Part shown: positions 36,498-47,934 of the stretch, piece by piece
Layout of the letters: each line of letters opens with the position of its first letter
How positions within the stretch are numbered: position 1 is the stretch's first letter
DNA from: Eucalyptus grandis
Taxonomy: Eukaryota > Streptophyta > Magnoliopsida > Myrtales > Myrtaceae
Direction of reading: 5' to 3'
DNA length: 64,000 nt
NCBI RefSeq assembly: GCF_016545825.1
Contig: NC_052614.1
Span: 35,186,072-35,250,071, forward strand
The notes under the pieces: model-generated
The model's input: only the letters and a program-made list of their open reading frames with translations
What the model was told of the DNA's origin: nothing
Database searches by the model: none
Program-made: the position numbers and the translations under genes

Positions 36498-39030
36498 TCA
36501 GCTTCTTTCAATTCATCATTCATTTCATACGTTTGTTTCTTCAGTGATACTGGGAAGGAGAAAACGTAAAATCTTTCGATACATTGAGTGAATATGGTGG
36601 CTTATGCAAACTGACAAGTTGTTCTACCAACTGTGAAGGAAACGAGCTAGAAACTATAATAAGGATTGCTGTTTGTTTCTCCCTACGGGATGCCAGATTC
36701 TAAAACAGCCTCGTAATACCGCAAGGTTGGCGAATGTGAATAGAACACCCATGCAAAATGTTCCAAAGATCATCAACAAATCAGAGTCAAAAGTGGAAAC
36801 CATGACTACATGACATTGAACCCAAAGCTGGCGCCCTTGGAGGGAGAGAGTAAACATGAATAGACAACATGACATTAGCATGCCTCACGCGGTGGCTCGT
36901 CATCTACGATATTGAACCCTCGTGCTTTCAATGAGTTAAGATTTGTGTAACTTAGTTATAGGCACCTTAAATTTACGAAGTCGAATTAGGCACGACTCAT
37001 TGAGAAATATTATAATAAATCAAGACTAACATAATAGTTATCATATTTTCTGCATTAAGGACCCCAGGATCAATGACCTCATTTGCTTTCACCTTCTCGA
37101 ATAATATTTTAAAAAAGAAAAGGAATAGCATTAGTTGGACTACTCGCTATATACCTCATTAACCTTCTTTAACATGATTCTTTTAAAACCTATGTGATTA
37201 TTGATTACTAGTTTTTTTCTTTTTCTTTTTGGTATTTTTACTCGTGTTGGTAAAACTTACATTCTTCCCTATGGGAAAAAATGATGATGCTCTCTTCTCT
37301 TTCATGACTTTGATTAGATTATCTAAATCGACTAGCGATGGGACTTGTGGCACGCACGGAGAGGATCTAAAATATAATTCATAAAATGATTTTTAATCTA
37401 GAAAATTATGTTAACATGAGTTAAAGCGTCTTATTTAGAATATAATGCTCACGAAAGTATAGTAAAATCAGACTAATCAAGTTTACAATTTTAATTTACG
37501 ATAGCACTTTTTTTCCTTGAATCATAATAGCATAGTGTGAATATTAATTCCTTTCCACTCATTGTCTTTCTTCATATTTTCCTTTTTTTTTAACGGAGAA
37601 TATAAATTGTTTATATTTACAATTAAAGGAGTTTCTCCTATAGGAGTAGGCTTGATTAACGTGTTAAGTAGTCTTGTTAAACGTAGTTTACTCCTCTTTT
37701 GTGGTCTTAGGTCAAACCATGTTAGAGCACTCTATAAGTAAAATCCACAATGCACTTAGCTGAAGTTAAGGAGTGCGTCCGTAAGATTTCCTAGAGAGGT
37801 AAACAGAACCGAACATTACTTTACTGCTAAAACTGAAAATATATATATATAGATTTAGCATCCTTTACTCATTTTCAATTTTACTAACAATGAGGGGTAT
37901 ATAATAGAGATTTAGAGTTGAGAGCCATTAAACACCAGGCACAAACTTCCATTATTAAAGTATTTCGTATATTCCAAATCATATCTTATCCATTGTTTGG
38001 TGAAAATCGTGGTATTAAAGTTCGATATATATACTTAAATGTTCATAAACAAAGATGGTGAAAATCTCTCGTAACACTATTCCTTTATTTATTATTTATT
38101 ATTTTATTTTTCCTCTTTTTATATTATTTTCTTTATTATTTATTTTTCCCTTTCATCATTCTTTAATAAAATTTTATCAAATAATAAATTGTACTAACAT
38201 ACTTAAAATACAAAATACCTAAAATATATAATAAATATAAATATTTAATTTATAGATTAAATGTTTATTATAAGATAGAACTAAAGTTGAATATGTAAAT
38301 TAAAATAAGATTAATTTAAAATATTTTTATATTTTTAATTTCTTAAATTATAATTCAAATATTATTTATATTGGAATATAATTTCAATTTTGTTAATTTA
38401 ATAAGTTTTTATTCGAGAAAAATAATTTTTCTATTATAAACCTTAGAAATCTTATCCACCTTTATCCCATCTCCCCCATAGGATACTTTTATATTGTCTA
38501 TATCCCTATTTATATCCAACTTTATCATGTTTTAAGTGAGCATCAAACGTGAGATAGCACAAATCATATCCTATTCAGAATTTTATCCCGACTGCCAAAT
38601 ACAGCCTAAGTTATTTGAATGGATTAAAACATTTTTAGGACGTTAGTAGATTATGATGTGATGAGCAATTGTAACGTCTCATGGGTCCTTGGATCTTCTG
38701 TAATCCTGGGTTGAGGGCAACTTACAAAGATCAATTATTGCGTTCTGAAAACAAAGGACTTGCCATCAATCGATTATAATAACCTAGGCCGATTATACCC
38801 TAAATTCCTAAGTAGTTTTAGGAAAAATGGACTATCTAGGATTAGGTGTGAAGGTGATTAATTTGCCTGTGAAAAATAAAAAATACACGCTCGAGGGCTT
38901 CGATACTCATGGGAAAGGGGTGATGCCTCATGACACCCTTTCGGTATCGCATTTTCGATGAAGTTCTTCATAATTCATTTATCATTTGATTTCTTGATAT
39001 ATGAATTTGATTTTTTTTTTTTTTTTGGTG
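36498..39030. other. Galacturonokinase 3' flank and AT-rich intergenic DNA
   Basis: The first part is the likely 3' UTR, with A-rich polyadenylation-type words near 37010. A 75-codon open minus-strand stretch at 36654-36881 is hydrophobic but matches no family I know. From about 37700 to 38600 the sequence is very AT-rich with no coding signal. Confidence 0.4.
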
Positions 39031-39807
39031 GATAAGTGCAATAGAAATTCTAAAATTTGTTACAAAAGTGTAATTAAGTCCTAAAACTTACAAAAAGTGC
39101 AATTAAGTCTTAAAATTTGTCAAATTTGTCCAATTGAGTCCTAAAGTTAACACTGTCAAATTTACTAACGGAAAATGCTGACGTTGCATTTTAAATAAAT
39201 TTTCATTTTCCACATGGCTTTTTTAATTATTTTTTTATTCAAAACTAGATTTAAAAACTAAAATTTATTTTAAAAAACTGTTAAAAAAGAAAGACAAAAT
39301 GGTAGCTCCTTCATCGCCACCCATCCCCGGGGCCGGCGACCGTCGCCGGCCTTGGGCGGAGGTGGCCGGTTGCCGCCCGACCAAGGCGAGGCCGCCCGGT
39401 GCGGGGGTTGGCGAGGCCTTGCCCGGTTAGGTGGCAGCCAGCCACCTTCGCCCAAGGTCGGCGACCGTCATTGACCCCTTTGGTGATGAACGGCGGCGGA
39501 GGAGCTGCCATTTTCTCTCTGTTTTTTTTTTTATTACTTTTTAAAAAATAAATTTTAGTTTTTAAATATAATCTTTTTAAAAATGAATAAAAAATAATTT
39601 TAAAAAGCCACGTGGAAAATAAAAAAATCATTTAAAATGTCACGTCTACATCATGTCTGTATTTTCCATTAGTAAGTTTGACGGTGTTAGCTTTAGGACT
39701 CAATTAAACTAATTTGATAAGTTTTAGAACTTGATTATACTTTTTGCAAGTTTTATGACTCAATTATATTTTCGCGACAAGTTTTTAGGATTTTTATTGC
39801 ACTTATC
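39031..39807. mobile_element. Long-inverted-repeat fold-back element (MITE-like) with GC-rich core
   Basis: The ends are GATAAGTGCAATAGAAATTC and its complement (ATTGCACTTATC at 39796-39807). The inverted arms extend about 260 bp and carry the words AATTAAGTCCTAAAACTT and their complements. The core (39310-39500) is strongly GC-rich with CGGCGACCGTCGCCGGC-type palindromes. The element sits between poly(T) runs, so a target duplication cannot be defined. Long arms suggest a Mutator-like origin. There is no transposase. Confidence 0.7.
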
Positions 39808-40255
39808 TTTTTTTTTTTTTTTTTCCATTAAGCAGTTTGCAGCTAAAAGGTTTGCATCGCTTTATGGCTTGGGAACGATGATTCCTTAGGTCGTGTTTGT
39901 TATTGTGTTGGGTTTTGAAACATGTATGATAATGACGAGGCATGTACGGCATTGCCTTTATGGTTATAATGATCTAGGGGAACCTTTTGACTGTGAGCCT
40001 TTCCGTCTCGAGTTCGATTAACCTTCGACGATTCCCTTGGAATAATGATCTAGGGGAGGCTTTTATTGAATGGAATTTTCTAATGCAAGATTTCAAACTA
40101 GCATAATGATGACTTATTCACATTTGAGAATTACTATTTCTAATTCAGCAATGCAGTAACTATTTAATCATGATTTTCTGTCGCTAATTTAACATAATAA
40201 CAACGTACTTGGATTTTCTTATATTTATCCAAGTATTGTAACTATCCAATTCATT
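39808..40255. other. Noncoding intergenic DNA
   Basis: Two similar blocks AATGATCTAGGGGA (near 39968 and 40042) stand about 75 bases apart. No coding sequence recognised. Confidence 0.35.
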
Positions 40256-41039
40256 TGCTATAGAGAGGAAGGAGGAAGGATTACCAGCCCTTCTCGATAA
40301 TTCCAACCTCCCTTGGAGAGGGAGCCACCTTCAAGGATCTTCAAGAACTCTGCCAGAACCTTCAAGGGAAACCAAGAACATGTGAGAGAATTTTTAGGGA
40401 GAGAATTCCAAAGCACGAGAGAGAGGAAAGAGCTCCCATGAATCAGATGAAGGCGTGGTCGCGCCTATTTATAGGCCTGAATTTGTGGCTGGCTCACCCT
40501 GAGCCGGATGGAGCGAACTTGACTCAAGGTGAATTGGATAAGAGGCTTCTTGGCTCATGGCAAGCCGAGAAATAGGCTTCCGAGCAAATCGCTCACTAAT
40601 TCTTGGCAATAACAAAGGAAAACCGACACTTTTTCCTTCATTACTCGCAACAAAAACTAGAAAATCGAACCTTGTGGACAAGCACAAAGGGCAAAAATTT
40701 ATGCAGTCAATGAAGAATCATTCCAGAGGTCGAATGTGGAAATGATATGGGAAGGGAGGTCCGAGGCCGTGTTGTGGTGTGGCTTCGGCAAAATCCAGCT
40801 CCTCTTCAACCCTTCTTTCCTCTATATGACGTTTTCAGAATGTGGCGATCCTCGAACGACAACCTTAGCCCTTACGCTTTCCATGGCGCATGCAGGTAAA
40901 GATTCAATGGCGACCGAGGATTTTCACTCCGGAGACCATTTCCGGAGTTCTTAAAAGTTAAAACCTCTCGTCGCCGTTACAGGGCTTTTTGTGGTTTAAA
41001 ACCGGTTTTGGCCAGCTCACCCGTTTTAGATGCGTATCA
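40256..41039 (-). repeat. Probable LTR fragment with TATA promoter, minus strand
   Basis: The minus strand starts TGATACGCATC at 41039, has a strong TATA box CTATAAATAG at about 40477-40468, and then a purine/pyrimidine-biased leader. This is the layout of a retrotransposon U3-R. The inner end and a duplication could not be found, so it may be a solo LTR or a fragment. Open frames across it look fortuitous. Confidence 0.35.
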
Positions 41040-42551
41040 TCAAATAATTCGGTTCATTTTTTTATACGATTTTGGAAACAATTAAGAGTAATTGGGTGTC
41101 TCCACAATTTAAATGGTATTTATAATCAAACAAATGTACTTTGAATTCAAATTATTTAATTTAGTGATCTTCCCTTCTTATTTTCATTCTTGATTTCGAA
41201 TAGCATTGGAACATGGACCGATCAATCAGACCAAATGGTTTTCATACGTCCTTCATTCCCAGCGGTCCACTTTGTTGAGAGTTTGACCCCTTTCTTAACC
41301 TAACCTTACACATCAACATCACCTTGCTACCAATACCATATTTCATTGTCAAATCAGTCGAATTCCAGTCAAAATGCATCGATTGCAAGGGAACAAAAAC
41401 CATTGTGCTTTTGGTTACAACGTTCAAATAAATTTAGCGTTCATAAGTGAATATATCTTTACCTAAGGTTCCGATTATTTCGCACAAAATGAATAACTTA
41501 AAAAATATTTTCTTAAAAATGATCGCTTGTATAGCTTATAAAATAATTGAACAAAAGTTATCTTAATCATTCCACGAAAATATTTAGACATGTTTATTGT
41601 CCATACACAAATTTTCTATTGACTAATTTTTTTAAGCATGACAATCTTCATCTTTGGGAAATTATTTTCCAAATTGTTCATTTTTCAAGATACAAATGGA
41701 GCCCAAATATAGTATGCCTAGCGTCATGGGTGGGGACATTGGACCAAGAGCTTTAATTAATTAATTGAGTCTTAAGTGTTCAATCTTTGTCAATTGGGCT
41801 CTAAATATTTCCAAAGAAAATTTAATAAACTTGTTTTAGTTTATTTCAACTTGTCTTAATTACAAACTAGGTTCGATTTGTATAAAACTAATGTTGTCCA
41901 TGCGTTGCGTGGATTTCCATTTTTTCCAATTCTTTTAAAATGTCTGTTATCTTAAGATAATTTCTTTCCTAGTTTTACGCGTTCAAAATTCCTATTATGT
42001 ACAGTTAAGTTAGATTTACCATGTATTCTATGAAAGATTGTGGATTTAGATATTTTAAAGCATATCTATCCATTACGTCCAAAAAAATGTAGTATATAAC
42101 TAGATATATATTTTATATTGAGATTTTAAAAGATTTTCTTTCACATTTTTCGCTTTCCTCCCGAAAATTTCATTCGGCGACCAACACAGGAGCCTCTCCT
42201 ATTGTCATTGAAAAATTTAAAAAGCAAAGCGTAAGAGTTATGCAATGATTAAAATATTTCTATGTATCGCATAATGACAAAAAAAAATCATCATTTGCTC
42301 TTCTGTTTATTTCACATTAACGATGAGCCTGATCAACACCGACGCGAACGTGGATAGCCCATCAGCATCACGATGTGCCCAATTTCATTATTCTTAAATT
42401 TTTCGTTTCGAAAATTTGTGAACAAATGCGTCTAAGGTGCATGTTAAGTATCTGTATCAAAGCATTATTTTCTCGCCTTATGCATTATTATTATATGAAA
42501 AATGACATAAATTTCCTTTTTTAGATATATTTTGGGGTGCAAATGCCAAAG
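41040..42551. other. AT-rich intergenic DNA, nothing recognised
   Basis: No coding sequence, terminal repeats or RNA gene recognised. Confidence 0.4.
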
Positions 42552-43560
42552 AAAAGTGTTAGAAAAGTTATATATATATTTTTATTTGTACCAATTTAAT
42601 CATAAACTTTTTATTGATACCAATTTAGTCATAAACCTTTTAACTTGGTGTTAATTCAGTCTTTAATCTTTTATTAATGCCAATTTAGTCTTAAAGTTTT
42701 TGATTTGATGCCAATTTAATCCTAAAACTGTTTATCTAGTGACAATTCAATCCTTTAGACTAATTTTGACTGGATATTACCAACGCAAAGTATGGTCGGT
42801 ATTGATGTGTACAACTTTTTATAATATTTTAATATTTTTTAATATTTATTTATTTCTTTTCTTTTTTCCTCCTCTCCCTCATTCTTCCAACCACTCGCTG
42901 ATTGGGCGACCGACCGGAGGTGAGGGCCAATGAGGTTGAGGTCAACCTCCCTAGCCTTTGGCGAGACCTCACTAGTGGCCACGAGGGTGGCCTCGTGCTA
43001 GGTTAGCGAGGGTTGAGCAAGGCTTAACCTCGTCGGATCTAACGAGGTCGAGCCTTACTCATGGTTGTGAGGCTGAACCCTTGCCAGATCTGGGGAGGTT
43101 AAGCCTCACCCCTAGCACGAGGTCACCCTTGCGATCGCCAGCGAGGTCGAGGTTGACCTCACCAACCCTCGCCTCTAGCCGATTACCTAGCTAGCAACCA
43201 ATTAGAGGTAGGAGGAGGAGAGAGGAAAAAAATGAAAAATGAAAAAAAATAAATAATGCAAAACATATTAAAATATTATTAAAGTTGTACGGGTTAAAAT
43301 TGGTCGTGCCATATCAGTACCAGCCATGCTACATTAGCTATATTGGTCAAAATTAGCCAAGATGACTGAATTGGCATTCCAAAAGTTTTAGGACTAAAGT
43401 TACACTAAATCAAAAGTTTTAAGAATAAATTGATACCAATAAAATATTTAGGACTGAATTGGCACCAAATTAAAAAGTTTATCACTAAATTGGCATCAAT
43501 AAAGGGTTTAGGACAAAACTGACACAATTACAAAAAGTTTAAGATTTTTGTAACACTTTT
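42552..43560. mobile_element. Fold-back element with long inverted repeats and GC-rich core
   Basis: The outer ends are AAAAGTGTTA (42552) and TAACACTTTT (ending 43560). Arms of about 400 bp are filled with CCAATTTAGTC/ACTAAATTGG words. The core (42890-43200) is also inverted, with GAGGTTGAGGTCAACCTCC facing GAGGTCGAGGTTGACCTC, so almost the whole kilobase can pair with itself. A weak GCAAATGCC/GCAAATTCT similarity flanks it, not enough for a firm duplication. Confidence 0.7.
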
Positions 43561-43599
43561 TCCGCAAATTCTGCGTACTTTTTGCGCTTGGTCTGTCTC

Positions 43600-43968
43600 T
43601 CAGTCCTCCAACTCCAACAACCTTCCCCTATATAACAAACGAACACTATCTGATCACATTGACAATCGACCAAATCAAAGCTGGCCTTCAGTCTGAAGTG
43701 AGCCATGGCCGAGCTCCAGCACTCGAGCTCGCTCAGGAGCCAGGCCTTGTCCTCTAATGAATTGCGAAGGCGACAACTCCCTCTTGTCCCTGACTCTTGC
43801 CCCGTCGACGATGGCGGCAGGCGCCATTGCTCTCGGGATCACGACCGTCCACTTTAATCACGCATCCACTCCCTCTGCTCCCCTTACTTATCTAATGACC
43901 CTAGAGTTTCGCATCACAGCTCCAGGATCTTGGTCTTCACACTCCTCCTCGTTGCTCTCCAAGCCTCA
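43600..43968 (+). pseudogene. Orphan first-exon-like segment with promoter, unrecognised product
   Basis: A TATA box (CTATATAA, about 43630-43637) is followed by an ATG at 43705 opening a 50-residue frame: MAELQHSSSLRSQALSS, then an Arg-rich, Pro/Asp-containing part. It stops at TAA 43855-43857. The same frame then continues for about 37 codons, giving SSRILVFTLLLVALQAS, a convincing membrane or signal-anchor helix, before GTAAGC, a good splice donor near 43969. One in-frame stop therefore breaks what looks like exon 1 of a membrane or secreted protein. No following exon was found, so it may be a relic carried or stranded by transposons. I do not recognise the family. Confidence 0.4.
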
Positions 43969-45048
43969 GTAAGCTTACAATCTGCTTAGAAGATGCCTCA
44001 ACTTCATATCCTTCATCTCACGTGTTGAACTGAGAAGAAGTAGAATCTTTTTAGGGGAGTGGAACTTGCACATGGAAATAATAAGCGGACGGATTGCTAG
44101 ATACTACTCATTCCTTCCACTATTACGGGAAAATTATTTAATAAGTTCTAAATTATTATAATTGTGCTAATTTAATTCTAAATCTATTTTTTTTTTGTCA
44201 ATTAAGTCCTAAACTTTTAGCAATTATACCAATTCAATCTATACATTTAATTTTGGCCGTTCGGCTAATATTGGTATGGACAATTTTTAATAAGATTTTA
44301 TATTTTTCAAATTTGTTTATTTTTCCATTTCTTTTTATTTATTTTTCCTTTCCTTTTTCTTTTCTTCCTTCTTTTTCTTTTTTTCCACACTGTAGCCAGC
44401 AAGGCTCCAGCAAGATTCATTGGCCATCGAGCAAGGGCTACAAAGCCGTCGCTAGTGTCTATGTCAATCCCAATCGGCCAAAATTAATTAGATGAACTAA
44501 ATTGGCTTAACGAGTTTTTTGAAAATTCTCCCTCCTATTTGTTAAGGAAAATTGAAAGTAGATTAAGGCAATGCCCGCATAATTTCACACTCATGGTTTT
44601 GATCAATTTTGTGTAGAAGGGAATGCAAAGTTGTTTTCAAGATACTTCAATTACATCATACTTTTCCTTTTTCTTTTCCTTATGCTTTTAATAGATGCCT
44701 TTGTAGATGTCCTTTCATAGATTTTCAACTGTTTTGTGCTATTATGCTAATTATGACCCGGACGAATTCAAATTTGTCCCTTTAGATGATAATTCTACTA
44801 GAAACTCATTATCTTGCTTAGTTGTTTTCTTTTTAAGTGGGAATCCTTTTGTCTTAGATGCCTATTGTAAAGCACAAGCGATTTCAATAGTTATTACTTT
44901 TAGTCCTTTGAGCTATTCATTATGCAATTACGATATCTATGATGAAAGCATCTATTTATGTGACCCTTGTGACCCCTGTACTCTGAGGAAAACTCGTATA
45001 AACATTTTGGGCATCTTGATTGCCGCAAGGTGTCATTCGAGTTTGACC
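43969..45048. other. Intergenic DNA with a partial fold-back-element-like stretch
   Basis: From about 44130 to 44510 the sequence carries the same AATTTAATTCTAAA/CAATTAAGTCCTAAAC words seen in the arms of the elements at 39031 and 42552, with a small GC-richer core (44390-44470). It is probably a degraded or one-armed relative. An open frame at 44707-45078 shows no known domain. Confidence 0.4.
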
Positions 45049-45060
45049 TCCTATTCAATG

Positions 45061-45876
45061 GAGATACGAACACCTTAAGTGCCATAACTTGACATAAGAG
45101 AATACATAAATGCCAAAACCTCCAAAAGAACACTTAAAGTACAACTTTTTTTGAAGATTAGATACTTAAGTGCCATATTCGATGAGACTTGATAGAAATC
45201 CAACGTTGCGTTATTTTATTAATAAAATTGATATACATGGCTTGCCAAAATGTCCACTTTAGCAATCATTGTCTAAAATGATGTCATCCCCCATATTCCC
45301 CAAATTAAAAGCCCTAAATCGGCTAAAATCCCCAATTGAAGGCCTTGAGCCCTAATTTTGGTTTGCCCCCAAATTGCACCGCTAAAGGAGTGGTGAGCAA
45401 CAACCAAGTGTGAAGGGCGAGCATGAGAAGGAATTTTAGCGAGAATGGTGACTGAGCATGAAGGGCGAGCATGAGAATAAACGGCGAATTGTGGATCGTG
45501 AAGGGCAAGCATAAATGGTGAGCGACGATGGAGCCTTAGTGAGAACGGCGACCAAGTGTAAGAAGGACTGGTGTGTTGTGGACCGTTCGAGTCAAGACGC
45601 TAAATGATGTCATTTAGCGTCCATCTTGCATAATCTATTTGGACGGCGCAACGTCATTTGCGCTATCTATGTAGGTAATTTTTTTTTTTTTTAAAAAAGC
45701 CACATCATTGGAAATTCTCATTGAAAAAAGTCACGTGAGCCATTTTGCCAAAAATTCTTACCATTGACACTTAAGTATTTATCTCTTATCAGATTTTGGC
45801 ACTCAAATATACATTTTGAAAGTTTTGGCACTTATGTGTTCCCTCATGCCAAGTTATGACACTTAGTGTTTTTTTG
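45061..45876. mobile_element. Mutator-like nonautonomous element with 12-bp direct repeats
   Basis: Flanked by TCCTATTCAATG at 45049-45060 and 45877-45888. The termini are inverted: ACACCTTAAGTGCCATAACTTG near the left end and CAAGTTATGACACTTAGTGT near the right end. The arms share AAGTGTCATAACTT-type and TTTTGGCA-type words. The middle (45290-45600) is GC-richer, with repeated GAAGGGCGAGCATGAG blocks. A long duplication and long arms suggest a Mutator-like MITE. No transposase. Confidence 0.8.
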
Positions 45877-45888
45877 TCCTATTCAATG

Positions 45889-47049
45889 CTTGTTAGCATA
45901 GCATTCAGCACGGATAATTTGCTTTGTTTATACAAGTATTTCCTAGGAACAAGATTACATTTGTTTGATGTGTTGTTTGTCATTGCTCATCTAGAATATG
46001 TTGCATATTACCGTAATCTTTTTGATATAAAGATGGCTTATATAGAATCTACCTTATTCATATTTCTATATGCAGACATGCAATGTAATTGTTGTTGCTA
46101 AAACTTTGAATGCTACTCTTATTTTACCAATATTAAAGTAGGATTAGATCTAGAAAAATCAAAAGTGCCATGTTTGGACTCTGTACTCATATCTCCTCCT
46201 CTTTCTCCTTTTCCTTTCCTTCTTGAACTCCTTTTTTTTTTTTTTTTTTTTTGCAAAAAATGTGACTTCACTAAAAACGTTTTCCAATAAAATTACAATA
46301 TTTTCTTGTGCTTGGATGAAGTCTAAAAATGAGCTAGAAAACATTTTCCGTTGTTTGCTAAGGAAATTAAATTTTCCAAGGAAAAATTACCAAACAATTC
46401 GAATTTTTTTTTTTTCCATCTTCCTTAGTCAGTGATTGGCCATAGGCAAGGGATGAACTTGCCAATGGTTGGTAAACTTAAGTCTCACCAAATTGGGCAG
46501 GTCGTCCCTCTCTTATGGTCACTCGCCAGCCATTACTCTAGTTGGCCATTGGCCCATGAAGAAGGCAAAAAAAAAAAAAAAAATCAAAAAAATTCAAAAT
46601 TTGAATATAAAAATAACTAAATTTTAATTTTTAAAAATAATTTTTTTGAAAGAATGAAAATTTATTGATTAAGGGCCCAAACCCAAGCTTTGAGGACCCA
46701 CGCATGGCACTTATGGACAAAAGCTCGAGTGTCAAATGGGTGTGCAAAAGAACCGAAAACCACCTGAACCACCCAGAACCGGATTATACTCCATAATTGG
46801 CAGTTCTCAAGATAACCGGTCCAGTTCCCGGTTTTGATTTATTTGAACTGATGGGTATAGGTCTAGTTCCTAATTCCAGGTGTGAACCGCCCACCTATCC
46901 ATCCAAATTGACCTGGTAATGTGTTTCTTTATATATTCAATTTTTAAGAAAAATTTCCAACCAAAAAAGGGTTAAGAAAAATGAAAATCTTAAAATCCTA
47001 ATTCTAGTTTATTTTCATTTCCTGAAGAGTTATTTCATATTTTATTAGG
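45889..47049. other. Intergenic DNA, repeat-rich
   Basis: Noncoding. It holds homopolymer runs (46230-46252, 46567-46583) and, at 46735-46900, an ACCGG/CCGGT-rich stretch like a hAT subterminal zone. No defined ends were found for it. Confidence 0.35.
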
Positions 47050-47054
47050 TAATA

Positions 47055-47929
47055 TGATGCGGGAGCATCCAACGTAGCTCCATGGACCAACTCGGAACCA
47101 TCGATGCTTATCCAAGCCAATAAAGAAGTTGGGCATTATGTGCTTCGATGGATCATTTTGAATGAATAATGTTAATTACTTTGTGGTATATCAATAGGTA
47201 TCATTGGGAGGCCATTTTAGATGTCCTGTATGACCAATTGAAGAAGCTTCAGAAGGATTATTTTCTGGTCAAGGGAAGAGCTCGAATTTTGGGAAGGCTA
47301 GAGGTTCACGGAAAGCTAACGGTTCGAGAATGTGGAAGGCCGAAGATTAAATGGCATTTAGTTCCGTGATAGTAAAGGCTTTTTATTAAGTTCCTAGCCG
47401 TTTTTATGCAGTCCAAGAGTCGAACGTTTCAGTTTCTAGGCTATTAAGGTCTGTTTTTAATATGTATTAAGGTTAAAATCCTCCTATAAAGAGGGGAAAA
47501 CTATCCAATGTAGGGGATACGAATTTCATGAATGAAAATGGTGAGATTTCCTCTGCTTGAGTGAACTCCTTTGGAGAGTGGATAACTCCTTTCGGTTTCT
47601 TTATCCTTGGAGCGTAGATCACTCCTTGGGGGTGAGCCAAGAAGCCCTTTATCCTTGGCTGGTGGAATCTTTAGGCCTTGGTGGTGAGCTTCTCCTATCC
47701 CGAAGTGCTTTATCCTTGGCTGGTGGAAGCTTTAGGCCTTGGTGGTGAGCTTCGTAGATCTCGATCCACATCCTCGGTTGGTGGCGTGGCCTTTATACCT
47801 TGGGAGGAGATCGTTCTATCTTTTCTTTTTCCTTTTTGTTTCTTTACCGTATACACTACTCCATACACTTAACCACAAAAATCCCCTATAAAAAATCCGT
47901 ACTTGAATCACTCACCCCATCACGCATCA
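47055..47929 (+). repeat. Solo LTR with TAATA target duplication
   Basis: It begins TGATGCGGGAGCATCC and ends CCATCACGCATCA, giving a 7-bp inverted terminal TGATGCG/CGCATCA. TAATA flanks it on both sides (47050-47054 and 47930-47934). It is the same family as the two inverted LTRs at 58719 and 59798, sharing e.g. TTATCCAAGCCAATAAAGAA and two or three copies of CTTTATCCTTGGCTGGTGGA near its end. The TATA region here is altered (TATAAAG). Confidence 0.92.
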
Positions 47930-47934
47930 TAATA

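Noticed and set aside
37950..38600. Possible MITE around AAATCATATCYTAT copies.
   Set aside because: The two copies are direct, not inverted, and no duplication is visible.
47169..47872. Repeated short frames shared with 58856-59597 and 59857-60593.
   Set aside because: They recur because all three are copies of the same LTR, not genes.
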